Below are positions 1-11,566 of a stretch of 64,000 nt of DNA, piece after piece. This stretch comes from Istiophorus platypterus (taxonomy: Eukaryota > Chordata > Actinopteri > Istiophoriformes > Istiophoridae). Both the position numbers and the translations under genes were made by a program. The DNA lies in contig CM029124.1 of assembly GCA_016859345.1 (NCBI GenBank), positions 9,555,001-9,619,000 on the forward strand, read 5' to 3'. Numbering within the stretch: the first letter of the stretch is position 1; each line of letters starts with the position of its first letter. The notes beneath the pieces were generated by a model. It was given only the letters and a program-made list of their open reading frames with translations. It was not told the DNA's origin and made no database searches.

Positions 1-1676
1 TGTGTGTATGTTTGTGTGTGTGTGTTATTGTGTCTTATTGTGTCTTATTGTGTGATTGTGTGTGTGAGTGTGTGCATATGCGTGTGCGTGCATGTTGTGT
101 TTGTGCACAGCAGGAGTTAAAGAGTTAGACAAAGAGGAGGCGGAAAGACAATGATAAACAGAGGACATTTTCGTAACCTCTGCTTTAGAATGTTTAATTT
201 TAATCTTAAAAGAGAACCAGTGAGTGAACAAATAGCCAAAGGAATAAACAGCAGGGATCCATGTAAAGTTTCCTGTTAGTCATGTTAAACTATCTGACAG
301 GGCTGTTATTTCTCCTCCATCCTGTCTGACTGTACTAGACTGGAAAATAATAAGTGATGGCTGTCTTAATCAGTAACAAAAACCTCACTGAGCCCAGACG
401 CTGTCAGAGATGTTAACGGAACTAGGTTTAGTTGGCCAGCCTTCCTCTTTTAACGATAACCATCTTGAGTATCACCCTTACCTGCTACTGTATGCTGCTC
501 CATCCACATGAGGGATTACTTAGAAACTTGTGTGGGGGGGGGGGTACTAATGGTTACCACAGCACATTTGAAACCTTCAAACAAAGAATCAGGGAAGTCA
601 ATTGAAGATTTCAGACAAGCAATGTTTTCAGATCTCATTAACTAAAGGCTGTTTGAATGTTGTGTGGTTAATTAGAGATGGCGGAGGCTGTGTATTTTCA
701 AGTTGTATAACAACGTTCCCATTAACACCTGACATAGAGGAAAATCCCAAAGCAGCCGGGAGATGTGTCTGAGTTTTGTCTTGGTTGGAGGGGCCCAAAA
801 TGCTTAAGTGCAGGTGTTAATCCACGCACATGGAGCTGGAAGCTGATTCTTACAATAGTTTGTTTCATTCTGGAGCATTTGCGGTCGCTCAACAAGTCAC
901 AGCTTGTCTCAATAGCTAACACCTGGAATTAAAATCACAATACAGTTCAAAGATTAAAAAAAAAAAAAAAAATGGAGCCACATTAGGGAACCTGAATGAT
1001 CAGACCTACACCAAAGAAAAATAAAAGAAAACTGGGGGGGTAATAGTTTACACATTCCTAAATCAGTCTATTGGTGTCTATCGCTTCACATCTTGATGAA
1101 TTCTCAATCTGCATTTAATGGCAGGTGTAAATTGGATCATTCATGCTCCAGGGAGCAGGGATTAACTATCAAACAATATAAATTCCCCAAACTAGGGCTA
1201 ATCCACACTCCTCTGGATTCAAACTCATGCTGCTATGAGCATGTGGTCTGCACAACGGCAGACTGAGGCACCAGGAAACCACAAATCCCATCCAATTTAG
1301 CCCCTTTATCCAAACATCTCTGTGGCGTATTGGATTGATGACCCATGTAGTTGGTCACCATCGGAGTTCTGCAAAACAGCTAATTTACATAATCGCATCA
1401 TAAACACCGAGAATTCATTTAATCATCTTCTCTGTTCTGATGCTCAGGGCTAAAGAGTGTTGATATGATAAGACAGGGAGTTATTAAGGAAGGAGAGAGA
1501 GGGAGAAACGGAGAGAGGGAGAGAGAGGGAGGCAGAGAGAGAGGGAGAGAGCGAGCATAGGGATCAGTGAGTGAGTGAGTGAGCTTGTCCTGATTTAAGC
1601 TGCCGCTTGGGGCCAAATGAAAATTAATTAATTTCTGTGAAGAATCAATTTCTCAGAATGACAGTGTCAGATTCAA

Positions 1677-1709
<33 letters not shown>

Positions 1710-2465
1710 CAGAGAGACAGAGAGAGAGCCTGTGTATGTGTGAGTATATATATATGTGTGGATACATGTCAGAGAGATCATAGCCTATGATAACATGACA
1801 AACTTTTAAGAGTGTTTTTTTTTATTAGGATTACTAAAATTCATTATCATCAGTACCATCATCATCATGACAATGTTCATCATCCGTTAAAATAGTGATT
1901 AGTAACAGCCTATCAGTAGTTATGTGGTGAGTAAAAAGGGTTAAATGTTAATCCAGTCAGTCATCATCAAATGTTTTATACAACCAATACAAACAAAAGC
2001 AAATCCTGTTTTCTGAGAAAATAATTTACAGAATAATCATTTCCCCCAATATAGTTCACATGTGGCTTCTAGAGAACAGTATTAGTCTTTAAATTGGAAA
2101 GAATCTCGAGCAGATATCAGAGAAAAGCTGTAGCCCGTTCCTGAAATACTGCAGATATATCACGTACTATTTTCACCTAAATCATAACACATAACGCCGA
2201 CCTGGGACCGGTCTCGACCTGCAGACCGATGCCACATAGAGAGTATTAAAAGGTGCGTGTGCACCGGTGCCTATATGATCGCTGTGTTTAGCTCTGGATA
2301 CCTGCTTTAAAACCACACCTGCTGCACCGGCCACCCCCGCCCCCCCCCCGAACATGAGCCGGGTAACCCCGAGATCGGTCGCATCCCGCCCGGGTCACAC
2401 CTCCACCCCCGCTTCCCCCTCTCCTCTCCTCTCCTCTCCTCTCCTCTCCCACGCACCCGGCTCAC
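1..2465 (-). other. dach1: dach1 intron 1 (5' part), non-coding
   Basis: This stretch lies downstream of the dach1 exon 1 splice donor on the minus strand, and no exon 2 is recognisable in it, so it is read as the start of intron 1. It holds a (GT)n-rich stretch at 1-95, a GA-rich tract at about 1495-1555, a (GT)n microsatellite at 1677-1709, and a pentanucleotide CTCTC repeat at 2419-2449 only about 12 bases past the donor. The segments 560-950 and 1060-1430 are complex, free of simple repeats and rich in homeodomain-type ATTA cores. They are candidate conserved enhancers, which is inference. No open frame here resembles a protein. Confidence 0.75.
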
Positions 2466-3040
2466 CTTGCGTTGGTACAGTCGCTGTAGAGCGTCTCGAA
2501 GTCCTGCCTGGAGATGAGTTTGCACCGGTTCACTCCGGGCTGGATGGCGCCGAGCCCCCGCAGCACCCGGACCTGCTCCACGTTGCACACCACCGGGGTA
2601 ATGTCCAGCCGTTTCAGCTTGGTGTAGACGGTGTGGAGCCCCCCGACCAGGTGCTTGAGAAACACGTCGAAAGCCTGGGGCAGGCAGATGAGCTCCGTGT
2701 CTCTCACGGTGAACGAGGCCAGCTTGGCACCTTTCACCTCCACCAGTTTGCACTCGTTGTTCTGGGGCGTGCTCTCCACGGGAGACGGGGTGGCGTACAC
2801 GGGCTTAGCGCCGCCGGACGCCGGGGCTCCCCCGGTCTTCAGCGGGGTCCCGTTCGGCAGCAAGAGGTCCGCCCTGAACTGGTGGAGCAGCGCCGGGTGC
2901 GCCACCGGAGGAGCCGGGGAGGAAGCGGCGGAGGTGGCCGCGGGTGGCGGAGAGTTGGCGGCCGGGGAGACGGAGCTCGGCGCCGGGTGGTGCCCGAGAG
3001 GAGCGGCGGGGAGCAGAGTCGGAGCAGCCGCGGTGGCCAT
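2466..3040 (-). CDS. dach1: Dachshund homolog 1, coding exon 1 (partial gene)
   Basis: This is the first coding exon (191 codons plus two bases) of a Dachshund-family transcriptional co-regulator, a nuclear partner in the Pax/Six/Eya network. The start ATG (3040-3038) has an ideal context, CCACCATGG, and no ATG lies upstream in frame. Residues 1 to about 80 are a low-complexity Ala/Pro/Ser leader. From about residue 80 the conserved block begins with a YATPSPVE-type motif and NNECK, followed by the SKI/Sno/Dac domain: ELICLPQAFD, FLKHLVGGLHTVYTKLKRLD, GLGAIQPGVNRCKLI and ETLYSDCTNA. The donor GTGAG follows at 2465-2461, just after the CTNA motif, where I expect the family's exon 1 to end. The remaining exons lie beyond the left edge. 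DACH1 rather than DACH2 is chosen from the neighbouring MZT1-BORA-DIS3-PIBF1-KLF5 order and the PVYxTPSPVExTPQNNEC motif. Confidence 0.95.
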
Positions 3041-3430
3041 GGTGGTCTTGTCCGAGAATTTATTAATATTTTTGTGGGGTGGGGGTGGGTGGTGGGTGGG
3101 GGGGGGGGGCAAAAAAAAAAGAAAAAGTAAACTTCAAAGTCAACTATTTAAGAAAAACAACTTGGCCGAACCACAGCAGCTGCTCAGCGACGGGGAACTG
3201 CGCATCGAGTGTGCCCGGGAGGAGAAGGGGGCCGAAGGAGGAAGCGAGGAGCGGAGCCGGGGTCGGTGCGTGGAAAAACAGATCACATAGTTGAATCAGA
3301 ATGAGAGGAGGAGCCTGGGCATATTCTTAGAGAGTGAGAGACACGCTCCCAGAGAGGGAGAGAGAGGAGGAGGAGGTGGAGGAGGAGGAAGAAGGAGGAG
3401 GAGGAGGAGGAGGAAGGGGGGGGCGGCAAA
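3041..3430 (-). promoter_or_regulatory. dach1: dach1 5' UTR and promoter region, GC/purine-rich
   Basis: This is the sequence immediately upstream of the dach1 start. It contains a G-run cluster on the plus strand at 3076-3109 (template strand for dach1), an A-rich tract at 3110-3130, a GC-rich block at about 3175-3275, and a (GGA)n-type polypurine tract at 3362-3424. CpG-rich sequence continues from about 2300, which suggests a CpG-island promoter. No clear TATA box is seen, and the transcription start cannot be placed from sequence alone. Confidence 0.6.
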
Positions 3431-6400
3431 GATTAGCCTACATAAACTTTGGATAAGCCTATTTATGAACGCCTGACGAAAAGACACTTCGATATTAATG
3501 CTTCTGATGAGACTTAGTGTATCTGTGGTACTCGATCAGTCTTTATTGCATTTTTTAAAAAAAAACCTTCACGGTATCGCTGAAATCTTCCCTTAACATC
3601 GTTTGGGACTAATAGTTGTATAACTTTATAATCCTTTAAAAAAAAAAATATATATGATCTCATTACTGCAGTTATTTTTCCTGAGAGCAAATATTCATTG
3701 CATTCGTTTCCAAATACAGATTAATATGGATAAGACACCAGAGAGACTTTGGTATAACTGATAATGGCCAACAGGGTGCTGTAAAGCATAAAAACAAAAA
3801 ACAGAGACTTGAGAACAAAGTTCATTCATCATAGGAAAAGCTCTTATATTGAACATTTAAATTTATTTTTTTTCCCCCCTGGCTCCTAAATATCAAATTA
3901 GGTCAAAGAGGGTCTGTTTCCTTTCTAATACCAACCATTATTTTTTCATTTGAAGGTAAGAACGTGAGCATAAGGAAATATAGGGGAAATGCCTTCCACA
4001 TTACTAGCACATTTATATATAATTTATTTTTTTCCCCACAGCTGGATAAGCCAAAAAAGTACATGTAAATCAGCTGCTGTCTCAGAGGATGTTACACCTT
4101 TGTTCAAGTAATTTATGTTGAACATCATTTCTCTTTTGTGCCATTGTTTTGTCATTAATATAATATTTATAATGCTGTCTGCGCTCCATACCCCCGTGTT
4201 CTTGAATCAGCGAAACTCTGAATCAGAATTTGAATGTAAAGGACCTGGAAAATTTTTAACTAGATAGATGAGAGACCGACAAAATCTCATGGGGGGGCAA
4301 TAACCTTGGCTTGACAAATTGACCCCTTTACCTGTTCCCTGTACCGCTTCCTCATCCAGTCCACACACACACACACATGCATACTCAGACACACACTCCC
4401 ATCATTTACATATGGAGCTCGCAGTCCTTTCAAAGTGGCTTTCACGGAACATTGTGCTGATAATGATCTTGGTTGTGAGGGAGAGAGAGAGAGAGAGGGA
4501 GAGAGAGAGAGAGAGAGGGTGAGAGACACAGATCTCCAGAGACCATCGCACCATAAGACAAGGGGGAAGAGGATAAAACTCTGACTGTACTCGAACTCAA
4601 AGGACTTTAACACTCTTTTTCCTCCCAACCCCCCCTCTCTCCAATAAGCCCTCTTGTGTTTTTTAATTGGCAGAAATTAATCTTTAGGATGTAGATGGTA
4701 GATTTACATTCATTAAAAGTCAAGAGAGGAAGCCAGGCTTGATGCTAATCAAATCTGCTTAATTATGCTTAACATGAGTATCTCCAGGGGAAGAGAGAGA
4801 GAGGGAGCGAGAGAGAGAGATAGCTAACTCGAACTTTTTACTTTTTGCCTTTGATAACTCCTGCTGAGTATGGCCTTTTGCTTGCCAAAAAGAAATGTCA
4901 CGACTCTCTTTCTCCATCTGTAGAAAATACACTGATAAAGCCATCAGTGTTAAGAGGAGCTGATTCATGTTGTAAATTCCCACCTTAAACTGTTTAATAA
5001 GCAGTGAAATGTTTGGATTTAACCTCCCAGGACAGAGCTTTGCAACTTTTTAAGGTTGTGGCAACATCTGATAATATATTTGCTTATATACTAGAAACTC
5101 AGGTAATCTACAAGAAGTGGCATAAACAAGAACCTGATGAGTAATATGCCAACCTTGTCTTATTTCAGTTCATCCATCTCAGATGTAAGGAACCGCAGTG
5201 TTAAAGATAAGTCAGTTACTGTAGGTTGTAGGATGCCTTGGTGGGAAGTTCATAGGTTTAAAATCATAAAGGAGCTATTGAGGTTAAACTCCCCTGAAAT
5301 TAAACTGTGTAATATTAAAGGGGGACTCAACTCATTCTACACATCAAAGTCAGTTTACAGGTCTGGGGGAGCACTTGTGCGTATATGAAAAAAAAAGTTG
5401 TAAAAAGTCCTTTGTGGCTTCAGAGAGAGCTGCGTGGAGTCTGATAAATTGCCTTCAAGTGATGTCCCAGTTGGGTCTGATTACTACATGTCTGAAAATG
5501 AATGAAAGAAAAGAAAAAACCTGGGGGTGTGACGTTAGAAAGGAGTGAGGTGACCGGACCTGTGAGGTCCGCTCCTCATCTCTGCTTCAAGCTAAATGTT
5601 CGAGGCTGCATTAGCTCCAATCAGCAAAACACACCTGAATCCGAGCTGTTGGTGGTTGAGTTGCATTTTGAGTAATGTAAGTGCCAGGTTTTGATGAGGA
5701 AAAACAATGCAGGGAATTAAAAAAAAAAAAAAAAAAAAAAGAAGATATATCTGGTTCTGCTGCATCAATTTTGATCCTTTGAAAAAAAACTGTCCATCAT
5801 GAATCTGGTAGTGTTATTGGACTTCAAAGCTAAATCAGGGGGGTACTGTTTTAGTACTTTAGTCCTTTTCCTCATACGTTGCAAGCCATTTATCTTAACC
5901 ACCTGGGAAGATTCTCCCTGCACTAAATATTAGGGTTGATTCGTATTACATATCTTCTTCGATTCCTCTAATTGCTTCAGCAGAGCGGGATTCTCATGTT
6001 TTATTATCCAACTTTCACCACAGTTCATGTTACTGTGTCATGTAATCTACATTTGTTTGTTGCAAGCATATTTTTGGAGGAAATAGGTGACCTGTGTTTT
6101 TCATTTTTTTGTACGTTTAGATCTGAGGTAGACTGACAAATACAAGTCAGGATTCACTGGGAAACAACAGGCAGATCCCAAGAGGGTTGCCCCCCTCACC
6201 AGAAATTTGAATCTCTTTTCAGAGGCCTTTTTTAAAAAAAAATAATCATTTTTACCATCTGAGACAAACACACACACCGCGTCTTTAAAGAAACTAAATC
6301 CGGCTGCAGTTTCTCTTATTTAACAGTTCATGTATCTCTTGTCATGGTGCCATCATGAGCAAAAGAGACAAAGATAATGCTCATGTTGTGCTGCTGTTTG

Positions 6401-6589
6401 AAAGCCAAGCTCTGGTCCTTTCCACATGTCTGTTTTGGCCAGTGAGCAGCAGAAGCATGAGGCAAATGTGTAGGTGGTTAGATCAGCCGATGAAGTGTAA
6501 ATACCACTCAATCTGTTCTCATTAGAGGGGTAAAAATATACGAATCACTTCGCCTCTATTAAAAATGCCCCAGGGTCTTGTGTGCGTAC

Positions 6590-6627
<38 letters not shown>

Positions 6628-7124
6628 CTGAGGTTGTATATGTGGTTGTGCGAGAGACAAGGAGGGGGGTCACAGAATGATGTTTTGGCATTTGTGTCTG
6701 CAGAGGGGATCTGAAATGCCACCACCATCAACGCTGCTTAATTCTCAGAAACACACTCTTAATCTGAACAGACAATCCGTTCCGACAGCCACTGTTATGA
6801 TTCAAATCAACTTGGAGTGAAGGGTGTGTGTGTGCACTCTTGTGAGTGAGAGAGTATGTCATTGTGTTTTGGTATGTGATTAGGTGTCTTTGTGTGTGCT
6901 GATCTCTGTATGTGTGTGTGTGTGTGTGTATGGCCAAGATATCACACATCCATTCCACATTCCCCTATGATAATGTGGATTGATTATGGATATGATAATG
7001 AGAGGCCGGCGCGGCGTCGCGACCTTCACAAGGTCTAATTGAAACAAGCGTCGGTCCTCCGAAGCACTTATCAAGTCACACAGCACATCATTAATCACGG
7101 AGAATACAAGCTGTCACTGTTAAC

Positions 7125-7153
7125 ACACATGCACGCACACACACTCACTCACA

Positions 7154-7193
<40 letters not shown>

Positions 7194-7271
7194 TTTTGTA
7201 TATTTTTATGTTTTTCTAACATACACACGCTCAGGCTCCCTCTCCTGTCTCCTTTTTCTTGCTCTCTTTCT

Positions 7272-7308
<37 letters not shown>

Positions 7309-7334
7309 CACACACACACACACACACACACACA
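7125..7334. repeat. Double (CA)n microsatellite
   Basis: Two CA dinucleotide tracts, 7125-7191 and 7275-7334, are separated by about 80 bases of non-repetitive sequence. The second has a one-base phase break near 7308. They sit between candidate conserved blocks in the dach1-mzt1 interval. No function is implied. Confidence 0.9.
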
Positions 7335-7544
7335 ATACAAGCTGTCACTACATTATGCCTGGTATTGTCTTCTTTTAAGGAGAGTGGACAGCTAGTCCAC
7401 CCTCTGTCTCTATTTTCTACAAGTAAAGTTGAGGAACAAACAGGCTGTTGCAGTTAAACCTTGAAAAAAAGGAAAAGAAAAGCAAAACAAGAGAGGGGAA
7501 TGTTACAACAATTCAACAAATATGAACAGCTGTTCACAGCACCC

Positions 7545-8170
7545 AAACTCGCCAGAAATTGAATTAGCTCAAGTTGTTTTACTACCTGCTTTTATTAGAA
7601 GACAATTTAACAACCAAATGTGATTCCAATGTCTGATTAAGGCAGCATATGGTGCCTACCTGTTAAACACAACGTGTTCAATACCAGCTTAACGCCTCAG
7701 TGAGCCTCTCGAATAAACTAATAAGCCCAATATCATATTAGTCATTACATAGTCCAACACACAAAATTCCAATCTGATAAAAAGGTGGTTTCATTATCAT
7801 CATAGGGAAAACACAAGGGAGTTTGCACGCACTGTGTTGATGCCATCACCAACTTTGTTAATTGTTATTCAATTAGCTGCTTTTGTTAATGAAACCAATT
7901 AATGCCTTAAAACAAGCAAGGAGCTATACGATTATTATGCATCTATGCAGAAGACAGCTAATTACAACTGTAAATCAATCAATTCTACATTAATCTGCTT
8001 GGAAAATGTCCAAAAAAAACAACAAAGTCACCAAAAGACTTTGGAAGTTTTTTTTAATTTAACATATTTTGATTGCCATGCCATTATCCTGTCTAATGAT
8101 TGTTAACGATCCTGTAAAGAGTTTATGATCCAATTTCCCTTCATGAATTTAATTGGGATCTAAATAGTGT
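7545..8170. promoter_or_regulatory. Candidate conserved non-coding element (enhancer-like)
   Basis: About 600 bases of complex, AT-rich sequence without simple repeats, dense in TAAT/ATTA homeodomain cores. Examples are TGTTAATTG, CAATTAGC, CCAATTAATG, GCTAATTAC and a POU-like ATTATGCATCTATGCA near 7940. Its texture matches developmental enhancers near DACH genes. The call is inference from composition and position; there is no alignment behind it. Confidence 0.4.
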
Positions 8171-8486
8171 AATCTTACAGTGTAAAAGTGTGGCCTGTGT
8201 TTCAGCAGGGTTTGGCATATTGGAGTAAGCTCCAACAAGGTCACACGACTCCTCTTAGGGCAAAAACAGTCAGTGAGGCTTCATGTTGCTGAAGTGGAAG
8301 GGCAAGACAGGTTCAATCAGTTACAGAAATATTAATAAATCAGTGACTTCAGCGCCAGAATACCGGCCGATAGGTATGATATCTTTACCCTACACTGCTG
8401 TAGGTCGTCTATAAAAAGGTTTCAGGGTATTAAGAATATGCCGCTATCCACTTAGATAGATACAGTAGTTTCTTATGACATTATCA

Positions 8487-9069
8487 CAGTGGTAGAGGAC
8501 GTATTGAGATTCTTTACTTAGATAAATGTAAAAATACCACAATGTAAAAATAGTCCTATGCTGACAAAATTTTACTTTAAGTGTTACTGTATAACTTATT
8601 AAAGGAAAAAGTTAAACGATCTTCCTTTTACAAATCAAAGCAGAAGGGTTAGCTAGGGCTAACTGAGGGGTTTTGCTGCTATAGTCGTGAGGGGCTTGGT
8701 ACGACCAGTAGCTTATGGCAGCTAATGTTAGCAGACTCAAGAAAGTCATTACTATGAACATTTTCAAGTCAGCGGCTTTTCTGGACTTCTGCTACATAAC
8801 CGCTAAACATTATGTACTGTTTGGTAGTTGAATCTAGGTTTTAACAGTGCATCATATCTATATGTATATGAAGGTTTTCAAACTCTTAATCACCAACATA
8901 ACTACAGCTTTCAGTTACAGTAAATATAATAAACAACACAATATCCCCCTGTGAAATACAGTGGAGTAGAAATATCAACTGACATCCAATTAAAATGCTG
9001 GAGCAAAGTACAAGTACCTTGGATCTGTACTTGGTACTTCAGTAAATACTCTGTTAGGTTCCACCACTG
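8487..9069. mobile_element. Non-autonomous hAT-like DNA element
   Basis: The left end starts CAGTGGTAGAGG and the right end finishes with CCACCACTG, so the termini are inverted. Internally the left part has the pattern of paying-out TTTACTT...AAAAATACCAC and the right part has GTACAAGTACC...GTACTTGGTACTTCAGTAAA, a layout common in percomorph repeats. No transposase frame is present. The flanking eight bases (cattatca and tctattgt) do not match, so a target-site duplication is not supported and the hAT assignment rests on the termini. A second copy is at 34987-35448. Confidence 0.6.
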
Positions 9070-11566
9070 TCTATTGTGCCATGCACATATGATTACCAAG
9101 TCCATGCAGAGGGATAAGAAGCTAAAAATAATATTGCATTTTTCAGACAAAAACATACGGTAACTTCTTAGATGTAACACTAAACTACAATGAGTAAAAA
9201 AAAAAAAAAAAATTCTAGCCCTGAAATAATCACATAACAAGCAAGAAAACATGAAATGGACAAAATAAACAAAGCCTTGTCTCTGCAGAGAGACCATTAG
9301 ACCTAGAGTATGTGCTGGCTAATTGTGATTCGTATCCTTAACACAACTGCACACACAGATCTTTGACTTTTGGTTAAACTCTGCCTCACATAAGGCTCTA
9401 CCCTGTAGCTGTTTTCATGAGTCAATATGTGCGTAATTTAGGTTTGAACAAACATCATCCTTCCTTATACATGAGGAACTTCTAATCAGTCCAGTCTAAT
9501 TATTTTTATAATAGCCACTGCACACACCTGAACCATAATTGCAGCACACTGATCTTTCACTTCTAAATGAGACTGCCCTCATTTATCAGAAAAATAATCC
9601 TCGGCCTGGATAATTATCAGACATACAAACATAAACACCTTTAGAAGTTCTGATGTGAGGACCCTGCTTGCCTCTTAAGTTTATACAGTCATGTGACCTG
9701 ACCAATGCCCTAGTTGAACACCTCTTAGATGTTTATGCATATATGGACGCTAATCTCTCAGTCAGGACTATGGGATTTGGGAATATTTTGTTTTAAAGAG
9801 ATCAAAGTAGCCGGTTTGGATCAGGAGAAACCTTTCAAACACATCAAACAGAGAGAAATGCATCCTGAATCTCACGCCCACAGTAGCCAATCAAGCCATG
9901 CATAACCCTTTGTAAAAAGAAAAGGATTCTTAATGTGGGTCTCCCTCATCAACATCTCATGTAGCTCACCCCCCACGGAGGCCAGGGGTTGTTTAAGCTT
10001 ATGGGCTATCAAGGAGAGCCACCACAACATATCTGTTTGCCTCTCATACTTGCCTAACATGATGCTGGTATTGAGGAACAGAGAGACACTGTGTTAAGAG
10101 ATCAAAGCAGCAGTACAGAGATTTAGACTCACAGCCTGTCAGTCAAGATGGCGAGACAAAGCAGAAGAAGACAGGAATGCTTACGCACACACACTCTGCT
10201 GCTCACTCGCTGGCTCTCACCGTGGTGTGCCTGTGAGGGGTGAGGCGTTACTGTCAGACGGCTTAGGGGCTACTCATTTGTAGACATCTACAGCGCTGCA
10301 TGGATACCTAAACTCACACACACACACACACACACGCAAACACACAAAAGCTACTGATACAAGACTGCGCGGATGAGAGGGCGCCTCTAGCCTTTATATT
10401 GGCCTGTGGAGGAATTTTCTGTGCTCTCAGCATTTTCCCTCGTCTAGAAGATGAATAGAGCTATTTTACAGATAGTGGAGAAACAAAACAATACTTTGTC
10501 TGGTTGGATACATGATATAGGAGGTTAATTTCTGGTTGATAAAAGACATGTTTTTTCGTCAGGTTTGCAGTATATCTCAGAGTACAGACATAAGTGGCCA
10601 GAGGTTTCAGGACATCCTGCTGTAATGAGTGACCCTTGTTCATGTCTTCTCTTTTGTAAAGTTGTTGGCTGTGGATGTTAATCACTCCTGCAGGCTCTTG
10701 TTTTTGTATTGTATTGTACAATGTTCTACCAAGACATTTGCCCCTTTCACCTAGCGTAACAGGAAAGATCACTTCCTTTGTAAAATGCATCAGAAAATTC
10801 AGCTTCTAATAACAAGAGGCCTGTAAGAATATCACTGGGGAAAAAGGAGTTTTATTGTATTCTAAGATAGGATCAGGACATGTAAGGAAAGGCAGAGGAG
10901 TAGCTAAAATGTGAGTTTAAAAAAGTATCTGATAAAATCACAGTATCCACAATTAACTGCTCTTAAACAACAGTATCAGAAAAAAAAATCATGATAGGAA
11001 AACTTGCACAGTTAGAATCAAACAACCGAGAAAGACTTCAGATCTGAATAAGGATGACACATCACCACCTGGTGGCTGTTGACTGCAACATTTTAATTTA
11101 GATTTCGTTCCATCATTGATGGTTACATGGAAAACAGAAATGGCAAAAGGATTAAGTTGGAAAATGCTTTATGCTTACAAATAATTAAAAAACAAATATA
11201 GATATTATAGATACCTCAAAAAAATTCCTGATGAAAAGTACAACACAAGTCCACTGTCAGAAATTAGAGTTACGTGCTTAAATTAAGGCAAGATGACAAT
11301 GCTAATACCACTCTGAACTTACACTTTACAAATGGTATCAAGATAAACTTGGAGAAAGACCTGTGTATAGGAAAAGGACTGAAGCGGTTCTCTCGACATG
11401 AAAACACACACACAGGTCAAAGCACAGAGTCACCGAGGAGGCGCAGAGGACAGACCGCCAACACAAACACATATCTGATTGGCTGGAGAGCCCACGGTAA
11501 GTACAGATCCAGGAAAGGGGCATGATCCCATTAAAAGTCCCAAACTGAGGTTATTGGTTTTCATCT

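Larger units (their letters stand above)
3431..11566. other. dach1-mzt1 intergenic region (compressed gene-desert counterpart)
   Basis: No protein-coding exon or RNA gene is recognisable in this region. In mammals the matching interval is a gene desert of hundreds of kilobases known to hold DACH1 enhancers; here it is about 8 kb. The contents are (GA)n tracts at 4478-4519 and 4793-4820, a poly(A) run at 5719-5740, (GT/CA)n at 6593-6623, 6909-6929, 7125-7191, 7275-7334 and 10311-10335, and a hAT-like element at 8487-9069. Complex, ATTA-rich stretches that could be conserved enhancers lie at about 4020-4180, 4640-4985, 5425-5700, 6950-7110, 7545-8170 and 9330-9800. The end nearest mzt1 should include the mzt1 3' UTR; TTTATT at 10851-10856 (AATAAA on the minus strand) is one possible poly(A) signal. 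Confidence 0.6.

Noticed and set aside
2354..3290. Long plus-strand frames (258 and 219 codons) opposite dach1 exon 1
   Set aside because: They are antisense shadows in GC-rich DNA: low-complexity Arg/Gly protein, no family match, and they run across the dach1 splice donor and promoter.
8487..9069. Autonomous transposon
   Set aside because: No transposase frame or fragment is present; the internal frames are short and unlike any known transposase.
3041..11566. tRNA, snRNA or other structured RNA genes in the gene-poor interval
   Set aside because: I saw no stretch with paired A and B boxes or a convincing cloverleaf; a covariance-model scan was not possible.
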